From the NCBI GenBank assembly GCA_019321725.1, contig CM033111.1:8370001-8434000 (forward strand): a stretch of 64,000 bases of DNA, read 5' to 3'. Below the pieces are notes generated by a model, which did no database searches, was not told where the DNA came from, and was given only the letters and a program-made list of their open reading frames with translations. The DNA comes from Paulownia fortunei. Lineage: Eukaryota > Streptophyta > Magnoliopsida > Lamiales > Paulowniaceae. A program made the translations under genes and the position numbers. The number at the start of each line of letters is the position of its first letter. The first letter of the stretch is position 1. Below are positions 35,600 to 48,473 of the stretch, one piece after another.

Positions 35600-36330
35600 A
35601 TTTCCATTTCTAGTCCTCTGTCCTTTAGTTGGCTAAACCTTGGACTTTAGTCCTTTAGTGAATTTGACTTGGCTAGTCTTTTTTTTTTCATGAATCCGAG
35701 TCCCCTTATATTGACTCTAGGTTTCTGGCCTTTTTTGCATTTTATAATGATCAAGGCTTTGTGTTTGCTTGATTTAACTTTTAACAAAAAATATCCTTTT
35801 CTTTTCTTTGGAAAAATCCTTTTTATACTTAGTCTCAACTGGTGACGAGCTGATAAATTCATATAATGAAAGTCTAGTTAGGATTTATCTCCAAATGCTT
35901 TTAACATACTTATAAAACTCTCCATATTTTTTGATACTTTAGACAATAAAAAGATCAGCTAACCCAAATCTGCCTTCTATGAAGTTAGTTTAGGTTCTTT
36001 TCTATACTAAGAGTGCAATATCTTGTTTTAGCTGAGCATTTTCCACTCTTAGATTGTTGCACTCATCTATGCAACCTCATCGCAAACTCAACTTGAAGGT
36101 CCTGTGCTTACTCTTGAGTTTGCATGCATTTTTGAAAATATTCAAATAGATCCTCATATGGTATGTTAATAATGAGATGAAGTTTTACCTTGCTGGACTA
36201 TTAGACTTAGTTATGTTATTTAATGTGTTTTTTCATCTGAGTCGCTCTCACCATCACTTGAAGATTTTGACTTTGATACTATTGGTTTGTTGGTTTTCCA
36301 TACAGGTCCCATTCTTAACTTTTCCCACAT
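35600..36330 (-). pseudogene. Copia gag remnant (SIRE-like)
   Basis: Acidic, serine-rich and Lys-rich coiled stretches (SSSDGESDSDEKTH, YEDLFEYFQKC, VNIRGLGFMKK) resemble the C-terminal half of SIRE gag. It joins directly to the LTR, so the gag N-terminus, the primer-binding site and the LTR 3' end have been deleted together. Confidence 0.45.
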
Positions 36331-37242
36331 AGGCTAACTTTGAACTCTTTCCATACAAGTCCGAGTCCATTCCTATAACTTTTTTGGATTTAAGTGAAAA
36401 GAGTATCACTCAACAAGAGATTTTGTGCAGTAGAGACTGCCGATAGAATATTTTCAAACTACTATTACCCTCAGGCTGTTTTTCAGAGAGCTTGTGAAAG
36501 ACATTTTTCTTGAGCGTTGTGCATGTTTTTTGTAATTGTCACACTTTTTCAATGTTGATGTCTCTCTTGTTTGTGTCATTTTTTATTTTTGTCTTTACCT
36601 TTCTTTTATAACTCTCTTTCTTTTTATCTACTGCATCTACTTTTCCTGTACTTTGCTGGCGCAGCTTTCTGCGGCCTTGTCGCATTTTAATACTATTTGC
36701 AGTCTATTATCTTTTTCTATTATCTGCCTCATTTCTACTTATATTATTTAGTTTAGACTTTAGCATCTTATCAGTACGCGGTTTACAGATGCAGTTTAAT
36801 CCTTCAAAGTTACATGAGTCCTCGCTTTGCTATGATCCCTTAGCCTTATTGAGTGCACTGCTTTGGTCTTAGACTCAACTGCTTCATAGAATCTTGTTAC
36901 TTTGCTAATGAGCTCTTACACTGAGCTAACTTCATTGATCTTTTAATGACTTCGAATTCTCACTTGACTACTTTTGTCCTAACTCTGCTAAAATCCTTAG
37001 CCTAGCCATGTCTTTTGCTCTAGTCTTGGACTTTGTTGTTTTGGTCTTGAACTCTTGATTACTTCTCTGATCATCAGATCTACTTCATCTTTTCTTTTTT
37101 TTTCATGCTAAATCTTCTTAAGAGAATTGCCTAGTAGTATAGTCTTTACAAAAAGTCATACTTAATTAGAAAAAACTTAAAAAGTTTTGAGGGGTCTATG
37201 CTAAGCTACTAATCATCAAATCTAGACAAGTTAATCCTAACA
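36330..37242 (-). repeat. 5' LTR of the SIRE-like element, 3'-truncated
   Basis: On the minus strand it begins TGTTAGGATTAACTTG at 37242 and parallels 30200-31095 for about 900 bp (for example TTTTTGGATTTAAGTGA and GTTGATGTCTCTCTTGT). It lacks the last roughly 500 bp seen in the other copy and runs into gag. The junction is approximate. Confidence 0.65.
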
Positions 37243-38127
37243 AAATTTAGAAGTTATGGGGAGGATGTTTGACAATGATTCAAGAAGATGTGTGGGAGTG
37301 CAGTGAGATTTTTATTGCTTTACATTGATGACATCCTACAAATTGGGAATAACATAGGGATGTTGTAGTCAACAAAAACATGGTTGTCTATACAATTCTC
37401 CATGAAGAATTTGGAAGATGTATTTACATGTTTGGGATCAAGATCTTTGGAGATAGATTTTAAATATTTGGACTATCCCAATACATTTATGTGGACAAAA
37501 TGCTTAAGAGGTTTAACATAGAAGAATCCAAGAGGGGATTCTTACCAACAAGCCATGAGATTTCTCTTTCAAAGTTTATATCCCCAAATACTCTAGAGTT
37601 AATACAAATGATGGCCCACCGACCTTGTGGATTCGCTATTAGAAGCATATTGTATGCAATGCTATGTTTGAGGCCTGATGTAGCATATGCTTTAAGTGTT
37701 ATGAGCAGATATCAGTTCAATACGGATGAAGAGCACTGAGTAGTCGTGAAGTCAATCCTAAAGTACTTAAAAAAGACTATGGATGTCTTCTTGATACAAG
37801 AAAGTGGAGAGTTGAAACTAGAATGCTTCACATATTCTAGTTTTTAGTTCGATGTAATTCACTCAAAATTTGTGTACGGGTCATATTCACCTAAATATAG
37901 ATGCGGTCAGCTAGAAGATTTCCAAGCAAGAGATAACTTTGATTCCACCATCTAAGATGAATACATTATGACATGTGATGCTACAAAGGAGGCTAGTCGA
38001 CATCAAATGGAGAAAGTTGCTTTGGCAGAAAACTTAACATACCTAATGACCAAACCTCTAGTGCAAAAGGTGTTTGAAGGACATCTTGAGAAGATAGGCC
38101 ATAGATACATGGACAATTGGCTTTAGA
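37243..38127 (+). pseudogene. Ty1/Copia reverse transcriptase and RNase H, broken
   Basis: Plus-strand landmarks in order: LLYIDDILQIGN (RT catalytic box, with Asp pair), MDKMLKRFNIEESKRGFLP, a degenerate SILYAMLCLRPDVAYALSVMSRYQ, KSILKYLKKTMD, a CDATKEA block, and a tail ending LEKIGHRYMDNWL with a stop near 38127. This is the end of a Copia polyprotein of a lineage different from the SIRE-like element. Frameshifts and stops occur throughout; the longest open piece is 37491-37739. The part between integrase and the RT catalytic box is missing where the SIRE-like element sits. Confidence 0.75.
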
Positions 38128-39743
38128 AAAAGCGAGAGATTATTAGAGTATCTGGTGAGCTAATTAGATTGACTGCTTTTGCACAATCGAAAAAATATTT
38201 TTTTATATGTTAAAATCATATGTAACTATGGTGCATAATCACGCATGTGATGGTGATCCTTAAATAAATCTCTATGATCATAAATCATTTCAAGTCAAGA
38301 TGGAGATAGAATATTGACAATTCAGTAAGACTTGCACATAAGATATATGATCGCAAGGATGATGTCTCATTTTATTAACATTAATGTAAGTGTCAGGTTC
38401 ACAAGATATTATGATATCATGTGCAGTGAAATTAAAAATTTTAATAAAAGTACATCATATGTATCAATCACTAGTATTCTGGCCCCTTCCAATTGATCGA
38501 ATTAATCAATTTAATACTTGTATAGGTTAAAGTTTAAATTTATACCTTTAATGCTTTCGTTTAATGAAGATGAATAAAATGATGTAAATCGTTATCTCTA
38601 TACGAACTGAACGATAAGCTTGATCCCATACCCCTCTTGTTAGAACAGTTCACTTAGAGTCCCAAGTGTTAACCCTCTAAGTGTATCTACTTACCGATGC
38701 TCACTCACAAATGTTCTTATGATAGTAGGAAACGATTCAATAATTCTAGCCTAAAAATGTGTATAAGGATTCGAAACAAACAAAACACTTTATGTCAAAT
38801 TTCTAGATTAATTCTTAACATATGGAGAAAGAATTGAATCAAGAATGGTGAATAGGAGAATCAAGGTCTGGCGGCTATCAATTAAGGGTAAAGGTTTTTG
38901 CTCGAAAGTTTCCTCCAAGAGAGAGAGAAACCATGTATATTTTCGGCCCCTAGGGTTGATATATATCACCCATTAATTCCATCACATGGATTTATTACCT
39001 TATCCAATCACTTGTGTTTCTACAAGGTAAAGTCTTCATTCCATACAAGTCGACCTTAACCCAAATTCTTGTAAGACTTGGGTCCCAATTCAATTCCTAA
39101 TAGCCTTCCTACAAGCCCTTACCTAGTGGACCTAAAATCAATTAATTAACTGAGTCCAATTTAATAGATCCAAAATTAATTCAATAAATTAAATTGATTC
39201 ATTCCATGAATTAAGTAGGTCCAACATAGTTAATGAATTAATTAATTAATTGTTTTGTTCAAATTTGGTTACTTAATCTAATTAGGCTAATTAGTTGATT
39301 CAATTAATTAAAATAAATTCAACACTTGAATTAATTAAGCTCCATCTATTGAATCATATTAATTAAATAAATCCAACTCTTAGATTATTTCTTAGACAAA
39401 AAATGAACTTGTCCGAATTAGTGTGTGACCATATAGGTTAACTCATAAGCTAGTAGTGGACTCACAACTCTTATAACTTAATAGAATATTTAAATATTTT
39501 AATTAATTTACCCAATTAATTAATTCTTTTGAAATTTAACCCATTAATTCCAAGAACCCAAAATCATGGGTAACGTCTACCAACATGTTATGAAGAGCTA
39601 GATATAGGTGAAAGAGCGAATATTTTTAATTATGAATACCATGCAAGTACGATCATTCTATCAATTAATCTTCGAGTTGAGCTAAAAGCATGGATTACTA
39701 ATTGAGTTGCACCTATGACTTAGTTGATCATGTGTTCAAGTTA
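38128..39743 (+). repeat. Probable 3' LTR region of the plus-strand Copia element
   Basis: Follows the polyprotein stop. The segment around 38280-38370 (CAGTAAGACTTGC...CAAGGATGATGTCTCATT) matches, in inverse orientation, the segment at about 44610-44710 next to the second Copia remnant. It is therefore shared terminal sequence of one family. The right part runs up to the hAT insertion at 39752. I could not define the LTR start. Confidence 0.4.
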
Positions 39744-41637
39744 TCTAGAGGTATACCCGACCACGGGTTAGGAACCAGTAGTTTCAAGTCGAAATCATTA
39801 GTTCGAAAGGTAAAAAAATCCCTACCCTTAACCGTAATAGGCCCTTGTCGGTAATGGTATGATTTCGACCTATTTTTTTCTTTTTAAATTCTGAGTTATG
39901 TTTTGACAATTTATTATTTGTTAACTAAAATTTAATTCTATGAAATTATAACTTTTTAAAAACAAAAAAATAGGGGCTTGAAGTCTTAAACTTAAATTTG
40001 AATGAAAATCTTAGAACTTAAATTTGAAAAAAATATTATTAATTTTTTAAACTTATTGAAGAATTTTTAACTTAAATTTGAAAAAAATATTGTTAACTAA
40101 AATTTAAATTATCTAATATTCTAATTATAATAAACTTAAACAAAATCAAAAAAAGATGTATCAACTTAAAGTCTTAAAGTCCTTAAATTTCAATAAAAAA
40201 TTTGTACTTAAAATTTAAATTATATAATTAAAAATAATTTAGAAAATAAAAAAGGGCTTGAACTTAAATTTAAGTTGCCTACGTATCCTCTTAGGGTATA
40301 GAGGAATCAAAGCCCACGTACTTCTCTTACCTTTTTACCCTTCTTACCTTAGAGAGTGTAGTGGCACAATCACTCCCACATGTTCCCGTTGTCTTCCATC
40401 TGTGTCTTCCTCTTGATCTTTCTCCAAATCCGACCGATCTTGTCTTTTAACAGAGGCCTTAATTCAATCATCAAGACATATTTAGGTTTCTAAATTTTTG
40501 GGAGACAAGGGTGAGTATTTCTCACTCAATATGTTTCCTCCTGTACTGAAAACTTACTCTACTACAATGGTTGGGTGAAGCAAGAATCTCTTTTGCCATC
40601 ACGGACAAAACTGGGTAAGTTTCCTCTTTTTGCGACCACCATCGCAAAATGTTGGACTCTCCGTCATCATCTATCACATTAAACTCAAATGAAATAATAA
40701 AATAACTCTCAAGTTCCTAGCTGGAACTCGAGGATCCTCTTGGACGTTTTGTCCATTCTCTAAGTAAAAATTGTGTCATCGTAAGCCTAGAATTACTACT
40801 ACTAGTAGTTCTTTATGTTTCAAATTGAGTAGTTTTTGAGTCATACTTTAAACTATATTCATTATAAAATTCATTTAAATGTGCTCTAACTTTAAATATA
40901 ATATTTTTCTTACATTTGGAGTATAATAATCTTCAAAAAAATCTTAAAGCATTATAATAAATCATTAACATATCTTGTAAACCATCTAATTTAAACCTAG
41001 GGTAAAAAAACAACAGTAATTAAATTAATTTATGAAATTTCAAAAAATATTTTTCCCATTTATTTTGCATTAATAAAACATAATTTACTAAATTATCATA
41101 TTTAGAGTTGATGTCATCATGTAAAACTAATACAACATTACAATAATTTAATAATAGTAGATAAGAAGTTAGGAAATAACCATTAGATAATTATAAGGTA
41201 GCATTGTTAAACATTTTTAAAATATTATAAATTTTTTCACATATTGTCCAATGGTTTGGATATAAATGCAAAGGAGTAATAATATTTTGTAAAAATAACT
41301 GACATAACAAATATTTATAGTTAAAAGATTTTTCTAATAATTTATATGTTGAATTCCAATAGGTTGAAACATCTTGTTGAAATTTTTAGGCCTCATACTT
41401 TTAGCCTTGTAAAATCTAAATTATCATTTATTAATATGTGGATGTGTCCATAAATAAGAAAATGGCTGTCTAATGGGTTTAAGTTGATTATCTAAACCTT
41501 TTAAGCCATCTTCTACACATAAATTTAAAACAAGACATATATATCTAACATGAAAAAATTTACCATAAATTGTTGGTTGGCATACAACTTTAAGATCATC
41601 AATACTAGCATTATTAGCTACAACATTGTCAAATGAT

Positions 41638-42841
41638 TACTACAACTTAAAAGTTGCAAATTCAACTGCAGGTTGTGTTAGTTAACAAATTTCGCACAAG
41701 TCCGAAATCGATCCATAAGGAAGTTGTTTGAAATTTTTAGATTTATATTTCTTAAAAGATGGGTTGAATGAGGTTTATATTATAAAAAAAATATTATGCT
41801 ATAACTAAGAAATCAAAGTAATAAAAACACTGAGGGTTATAGATCCAATGTTAAGTTTGGATAGAGAAATGATTATTTATTATTATTTTCTTACCTCTTT
41901 TAAACGCTCCTATTAGAATCCATAATGAATGTTCTAATGGGAAGATATTATCAAATAGTTCATGTATTAAGGTAATCATGATATTGTCTTACTATTTGCA
42001 TCTCTCAACACCAATACTTATTTATGGGATCAAGTATTTATACATACCTTTATTTACAACAAATCGATGTTTTACATTACCAGTCGGTGTAGTAGAATCA
42101 TACATCAAGCTAAATAAATCTAAGTATTTGTTGTGCCATTGGTGATACAAAAATCAAGAATCGCCACTAAACAAGAAGGACTTTAATGCCAACACCTATT
42201 CATGGGATTAAGTATTTATGCACACATTTGTCTATAACAAATCAAGGTTTCGTATTAGCAATCGACGTAATAGAATCGTATAATAAGTTAAATGAACCTA
42301 ATTATTTGTTATGACATAAAATGTATATAAATTACAAATCGCCACTAAACAAGAAGGGTTTTAATGCCAACACATATTTATGGGGATTATGTACACCTTT
42401 ATCTACAATAAATTAAGATTTCATGTTACCAGTCGGTTGAGTAGAATCGTAAAATTAGCTAAATGAGTCTAAGTATTTTTCATGCCATTGCTGATATGTA
42501 AATCAAGAATCAACACAAAATAAGGAGGTTTTAATCAAAAATTAAAACAATAATACAACACACCTGAATATTTTATACATTTAAAACTATTCATTTTCTT
42601 CCATCCAGAGGTTCAACCTTTTTCCTCAACTAAATAAAATTTAAAAAGACATAATGAAAGTAGAAAAGACTAAAAATAGAAAATATTAACACAAATGAAA
42701 TTTTATTTTGACTATTTTTGATCTCATTTTGTTCATTGATTCATCAATATAAAATATTAATAATCTATAATATTAACAAGAATAAAATAAAGAAAATATA
42801 AAGGATTTGATACAAAAATATGTCAAAATATGCACTTATCA
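41638..42841 (-). repeat. Solo Athila LTR nested in the hAT transposase
   Basis: On the minus strand it runs from TGATAAGTGCAT at 42841 to GTTGTAGTA at 41638. Flanking 5-mers are ATGAC (42842-42846) and ATGAT (41633-41637), 4 of 5 identical. It lacks about 700 bp present in the 12192-14129 LTR (a deletion between roughly LTR positions 130 and 870) but keeps about three of the 177-bp units at about 42000-42540. There is no internal sequence, so it is a solo LTR formed by LTR-LTR recombination. Confidence 0.82.
42000..42540 (-). repeat. 177-bp LTR tandem repeat array, solo LTR copy
   Basis: Three units, each with a TTATTxATGGGATxAAGTATTTAT block, a CAAGATTTC/CAAGGTTTC block and a GTGATAC/TGATATG block, in the same order as in the inverse-oriented array at 13250-13795. 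Confidence 0.78.
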
Positions 42842-44171
42842 ATGACATTAAAAAAAAATATTAACTAAATTATATTCTTCTAATTATAAAAATATATTTT
42901 GTGAAATATTTACACCTATGTGTAGACCATTAAAAACTTTAAACGCAAGTAATATTTTTTGAAGTGTCCAAGAATCATGAATTCAATGGCATGCCAATAG
43001 TCACTCCAAATATCACTACATAAAGGATTTTTATTATTTTACATTGTTTAATATTTGTTTTAATTTTTTTTAGTTTTATTGAATAATTTTTTTACTTTGC
43101 GTGTTAGTGTGATTCATGGAATACTTTTATCTGCAGAATTATATGTTGTTTTAATTAACTCATTAAAAAAAAATTATTTGCAAAACTAAAACTGAGACAT
43201 TCAACCGAAACAAATCTAACTAAATTTTCTCTACATTTAACCTAATTATATTTAAATAAGAAAATATCATTACCTCCACCGACGCCGGAAGATGCGAACG
43301 ATGGCACTTGAGTTTGAGTACGTTTAATGCCAAATTCGACGAAATGCTTGTTCTCCACATTTCTTGTTAAGGATTCATAATCGCCTCCAGATTGAAATTT
43401 GTAAGATTGCGAGCAATACTAATACTTTACTCGCATCTCTCCATTCAAAAGTGTCACTTTATCAAAATATTTAGTAAAAATGAAAGATTTGAGAGATGGA
43501 GTAGATCAAGTATTAGCACCACTCATTGTTTCTTGAGTAGTAAATAAGTGAGTTTGTTCTTCATCACTTAACTCCACTTTATAATCCATGTTGAGGCTAG
43601 GTTGTTCGTCGGTAGCAAATATCTTTCTTTTATCTCTGTTGCTTGAACCGATCATTTTTTATAATTGATGAAAATTTAGAAATATAGAATTGAAGATGAA
43701 GGAAATGAAAATGGAAAATGAATTAATGAAAGAATTAAGAATAAATAATTAAATACTTGAAACAATATTGATAATTTGCAATTGAGTGTTGAAAGAATTG
43801 AGTTATAGAGAAGTAGAGAATTGAGAGTTGAGGATGTAGAAGTGTGAAGAAAATGAAGGAGATGGGGGGTTTTATAGGGAAAAATGAGGGAGGAGGGAGG
43901 GGAGAGGGTAGTGCTGACCATTGGCAATGGTTATATGGTCATTGGCAACGGCTAAATTTTTTTGAAAAAAGGAATGGACCGGCCATCCACAGGTAGGACC
44001 TGTTGGGTCGTGGGTTGGGAAAACCCAACCCGTAACCGGCCCTTGATCCTAAGGACTGTTATGGATCTAGCACGTTGACTAGTGGTCAATGGGTTTCGAC
44101 CCATTGACCATGGGCTAGTTATGAATCAAGTCTGGTTTTGACCTCGACCCATGGTCGGGTCTACTAGAGGA

Positions 44172-45760
44172 GAGTTGGAGAGCCAACTAGTATCTTCTTC
44201 TTTTTTGAAAAAAAAAAGTTCCTAGTAACTTGATTCGATGATGAAATTAGAATTTTTTTCTAATTACATCAAACCTTGGTCAAGGATTTTTTGAATTAAG
44301 TATCGTGAAAAACATAGGTGATAGATCCTTTGTTGGCTACTCGTAAACCTCTATACATGAAGATGATATATCCAAAATATTCCCCTTGTGATTGTCAAGT
44401 AATTGGAAAATAAATCAAAGTGCACCATGTCGTGCATAAGGTTACAATGGTGTCTAAAGTCTAAGGACTAATTTGAGTAATATCGTAATGAGGGAATTCC
44501 TATTCGATAACATTATTTTCAATTGGGAATTTTCAAGTGGGGTTGTTTAATGTATTTATTTTTTAAAAAGTATCCGCATATTTTTTAACAAGCACCCGCA
44601 TATATATACTAGTGTTATAATATTGATGCCCATTGAATGAGGCAACCTCATATGGTCCTACAACTATGCGCAAGTCTTACTAGACTTATCGATATCCCAT
44701 CTCAATGAATCTTCGATTTGAAATATTTTTAAGACCAAACGCATAGAGGCATACTCCATGGTCACTATTCTATGCACAATCATACCTCTTAGCTATATAT
44801 AGTCTAGGGGCTTCATCTAATTTAATAATACAAAATTAAGATAAAAAAATATTTTTTCATTAGTGTCAATTGAATAAAATCGTTTATTACAAAAGTACAA
44901 TTATGGCCAATCTAATTGGCTCGACAGACACTAATATAACAATCCCACTTGCCCTAGATCTAATTGCCATTTATCTAAGGCCTGTCTTCTCAAATGTTCT
45001 TCAAACACTTTCATCGCTAGGGATTTAGTTAGTGGGTCTGCTATTTCTTCTGTCGAGGCTCCTCTCTCCACTTTGATGCCACCACTACCAATGATTTCTC
45101 TAATAAGATAATATCACCTTGTAATATACTTGGATCTTTGATGAGAGCTTAACTCATTTAATTATATAATCGCCCCATTGTATTCATATTATATAGGTAC
45201 CAAAACTACACCCAATGCTTAGATGAAGTTATGTATCTAAACAACCTCTTTCGTAGCATCACATGTTGTGATGTATTCAGCCTTGATGGTAGAATCCGTA
45301 GTTATCTCTTGCTTGCAACTCTTAGAGCTAAACACTATCTTTTAGGGCAAATATGAACCTGGACATTAACTTTAAGTCATCTATATTAGACTAGAAACTA
45401 AAATCGGTAAAGTATTCTAGGTTCAACTCTCCACAACCATAAATCAAAATGACATCCTTGGTTCTTCATAAGTACTTAAGGAATGTCTTTACAACTTCCT
45501 AGTACTCTTTGTCTAAATTGTGCTGATATCTGGCCATGACACTCGAAGCATATGCAACATCAAACCTAGTACGTAGCATCACAAAATTTATACTTCCTAT
45601 GGTGAATGTATAAAATATGTGAGTCATTCTTTCTTTTTCCTCTAAAGTCTTTGAGAACATAGACTTTGAAATAGAAATTCCATATTTCCTCTTAGCTTCC
45701 ATGATAAACCTCTTTAACATCTTATCTATGTACATAGATTGGGATAATCCGAGCATTCAC
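44172..45760 (-). pseudogene. Ty1/Copia RNase H and RT remnant, minus strand
   Basis: From 45760 downward: LGLSQSMYIDKMLKRF, FDVAYASSVMARYQHN, then SCKQEITTDSTIKAEYITTC (RNase H Glu box), and finally a tail reading ADPLTKSLAMKVFEEHL near 45030. The family is the same as the plus-strand Copia at 37243-38127 (shared MYIDKMLKRF and CDATKE motifs). Multiple stops and frameshifts are present. The stretch 44172-44900 is probably its terminal non-coding/LTR sequence. Confidence 0.65.
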
Positions 45761-48473
45761 TTATATCTATCTCTATATATCTTGATCTATAATATACATG
45801 ATATTTCTTCCAAGTCCTTCATGGAAAATTATGTTGACAACCAAGCTTTTATTAACTACAGGTTTATATTATATAAATTTTGATGATGAATAGGTTTAAT
45901 GTTTAGAACCACCTAAAACTTTTGTAATGTTTTGCTTCATAGAAAAAAGTTATAAAAGTTATTATCAGAGCAGTGGAAACAAAAGAGTAGTGGAGCAGAA
46001 GAGCACATTAAAGCATAGTAAACCAGAAATTATGAGTCTCAGTGTACTCAGAAAAAGTAAAAATTATTTCAAAGGATTTAGTGTGGTTAAATGTGGATTA
46101 CCATGAAACAGTATTCACAACTATCAATAGTAATTACAAGCTTAACAAAAATCAAAGAAAATGGATAAGATTGATACAAGAAAGGTCAAACAATACTGGA
46201 AGGACGAAGGACTAAGAATTGCATACTACCATACACACAAAAGCCAAGTGTGCAAATGGATAAAGAAATTTGAAGAAGGATGCCACGTGTAGAATTTTCA
46301 AAAGTCTATTAACAATAGTCTTAGATCGATTTGAAGATAGAGATGCCACTTTGAGAAATCACAAGTAATTTGAAGCAGAGAATTTTGAGTCCTATATCAG
46401 TCCAATGCAGCGGACTTGAGATAACCATAGTTTGAGTGAAAGTTATAGCTAAGTATTTCATACACTATTCATATATAACATCATAGGCGTGTTGAGTTTT
46501 GTGTAGACTAACACTTAGGAGTTGACTCTTGTGTAGGTGACTCATTATCAATTGAGTCATTTGTAGATTGATTAAGAGGGAGTAGGAGAACAAGTCTGTA
46601 TAATTGAGTTGATTATATATATATATATATATATATTGGATTCCTCCTTAAGATAGAAGAATAGTAGATGTAGAAGAATTATGCCCACTTTGAAGCATTT
46701 TAAAAATTATTATATTCTATATTTTTCTGTATTTTAGTTTATGTCAACTTATTGAACTATTACAATTTGCATAATGTATTTTTTTCATCACTTAACAATT
46801 TTCAATTACAAATCAGTAACATGTTCTAACTTTATCTTTATCTTGTTTTCTCGTTATACGACTCGACTGGAATTTAGCATGACCTTAGCCCTTGGTAAAC
46901 TGAGTTTCTTAGTCATCAAGTGAGTTACTCTATAAAACAGATGACTAACTGATGGAATTAAAATAATAAATTTTAAGAATTTTCTAATATAAATTCATGT
47001 TAAAAATATGAATTTTAAAGTTGATTCATTTACCTTTTTTGTGTTTTGATACTTGAACAAGGTATAGAAACCAATCACCTATGAAAATGGTTTTACTTCT
47101 ACAATCTAAATGCTCTTATTATGGTGAGTTGCACTTGATCACAATAGGCCTTCTTTGCTTATTCTTTTCTTCATTGTTTTTCTTTTCTGTTTTTTTACAG
47201 AGAGTTTCTGATAAGGAGAAAAATAACTTTAGATAGGGTGGTCTGTATGTGGGAGACATCTTTTTTTTTTTTAACATATTATGTTGGGGTGGTTTTCTGC
47301 TCTAAGAAACCACTTCCACTCAAACTATTCTCACCAAAATAATTTCAAAATAATCTAGGTTGGGTTAGCCCTTATGACGACCCATTAACCTAATTTATTT
47401 TTATTTCTTACATTCCCACTCGTACATGAGTACTAGGCTATTGTCTATTGTGATCATAAATACACCATTCATTTCATACAAGCAAAATGGATCATATGAC
47501 TAGCGAGCATATCAAGTAAGCAATTAGAGTCATACATTGATTAAGGATATATAGCAGTCCAATTCCAAATATATATGAGGACAACTAACTTGCTATATCA
47601 TAGACTTCTTTTACTACACCAATCAATGTATCTTTCATCCCTCAGTCAATATATACCTGCTATGTATCCACAATTATGTTATAACAACTAATTTAAACAT
47701 AATTAGCTAGCTTGTGAATATAAGACAGGTGTCAGTAAAATTCAGCCTTCATTTCCCAATAAAATCTCTCAACTCTATTATAGCTGCTTTCTTAGACATA
47801 AACTGCATTATTGAATCATCCATTGCTATTGGTAACAGGCTAAAGCAACAACACTAAAATAAAATTTCTAGAAGTAGTTGAAAGTCTTAAGGGTATAAAA
47901 TGAGGTCAAATAAACCTCCGGTTCTCACACAATGAAAAAGTAAAGACTTATTTACTCATTACCTAAATGGTCAAATAAGCACACATGGTATGAAAACACG
48001 TATTACGATGTGTATCTTCCTACTTGGAAGCGTATTTCTTTCACTCTTAAATAACACATCATGCAGATCTTAGTTTAAGTATGTCTCAACACTTGAGTTT
48101 TCTTATTGTTTGTCCTTTATAAATATAATTATAAAAGAAAACTCATATCTGGATACTAGACAAGTCCAATGGATTGTGGGAAATCTATTTAGATTACAAA
48201 ATTTCTAGTAATATCATCTTGGTAATTTTATCAAGGTGGTATGTGTATGACTTTGTCCTCTACAAAATCAATATTGTCACATCTCTGCATACTACTCAGT
48301 GTTAGAGGTCATTGCTCATGTGAGAGAGTCAATCTCAACTTGTCAGGCATATTTTTAAGTTGATGACATATCATATAAAAGCAACATGTGTATGTGTAAT
48401 ATATAATCAAATGTCATAACAATAATGAGCATAACATCTTAAACATTTATATTTTCAATTACAATTATATTTT
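45761..48473. other. Repeat-like non-coding DNA, no gene recognised
   Basis: No supported coding sequence. A TTTTGATGATGAATAGG motif near 45880 and a CATTCCCACTCGTACATGAG motif near 47410 look like fragments of Copia LTRs, but no paired copy defines boundaries. A (TA)n run lies at 46613-46636. Confidence 0.4.

Larger units (their letters stand above)
29618..37242 (-). mobile_element. SIRE-like Ty1/Copia retrotransposon, decayed, minus strand
   Basis: Two direct LTR copies (29618-31095 and about 36330-37242) flank minus-strand Copia coding remains in the order gag, protease, integrase, reverse transcriptase, RNase H, which is diagnostic of Ty1/Copia. The gag fragment, the WYxDSCS protease remnant and the KHIDIRHHFI RNase H end resemble SIRE/Maximus elements. 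A polypurine stretch AAAATAGGGGAAAT precedes the 3' LTR at 31096. All genes carry stops and frameshifts. I found no matching target duplication (TTGCA on the left, AAATT on the right), consistent with the right LTR having a deletion and with age. Confidence 0.75.
40400..43655 (-). pseudogene. hAT (Ac/RICESLEEPER-like) transposase, degraded and split
   Basis: The N-terminus begins MIGSSNRDKRKIF near 43655. A BED-type zinc finger follows at 43480-43350, but the first Cys codon reads Tyr, the next codon is a stop and the usual RHL is RNV. Further downstream come CSDIWSDYW (near 43010), then, after the nested LTR, GKFFHVRYICLVLNLCVEDGL (near 41530), a VSTYWNSTYKLLE block (41360), and the C-terminal dimerisation domain with ILRWWSQ (40630-40650) and PVLSVMAKEILASP. 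These are the hAT landmarks in correct order. Several in-frame stops, frameshifts and the 1.2-kb insertion make it non-functional. Domesticated relatives (RICESLEEPER, DAYSLEEPER) exist in plants, but this copy is clearly a relic. Confidence 0.85.
39752..44163 (-). mobile_element. Ac-type hAT transposon with nested solo LTR
   Basis: The ends are TATACCCGACCACGGGT and, inverted, TAGACCCGACCATGGGT. The flanks share CTAGAGG (39745-39751 and 44164-44170), an 8-bp hAT-type duplication with one mismatch. Inside, on the minus strand, lies a decayed hAT transposase running from about 43655 to 40400. It is split by a 1.2-kb solo Athila LTR, so the original element was about 3.2 kb, a normal size for Ac-like elements. 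The terminal and subterminal sequences (CCCATTGACCA, GGGCTAGTTA) resemble those of the short hAT at 25267-26336. Confidence 0.85.

Noticed and set aside
36271..36283. Apparent Copia tRNA-Met primer site (TATCAAAG) next to the right LTR
   Set aside because: The sequence on both sides reads as gag coding remains, so a primer site at this point is not possible.
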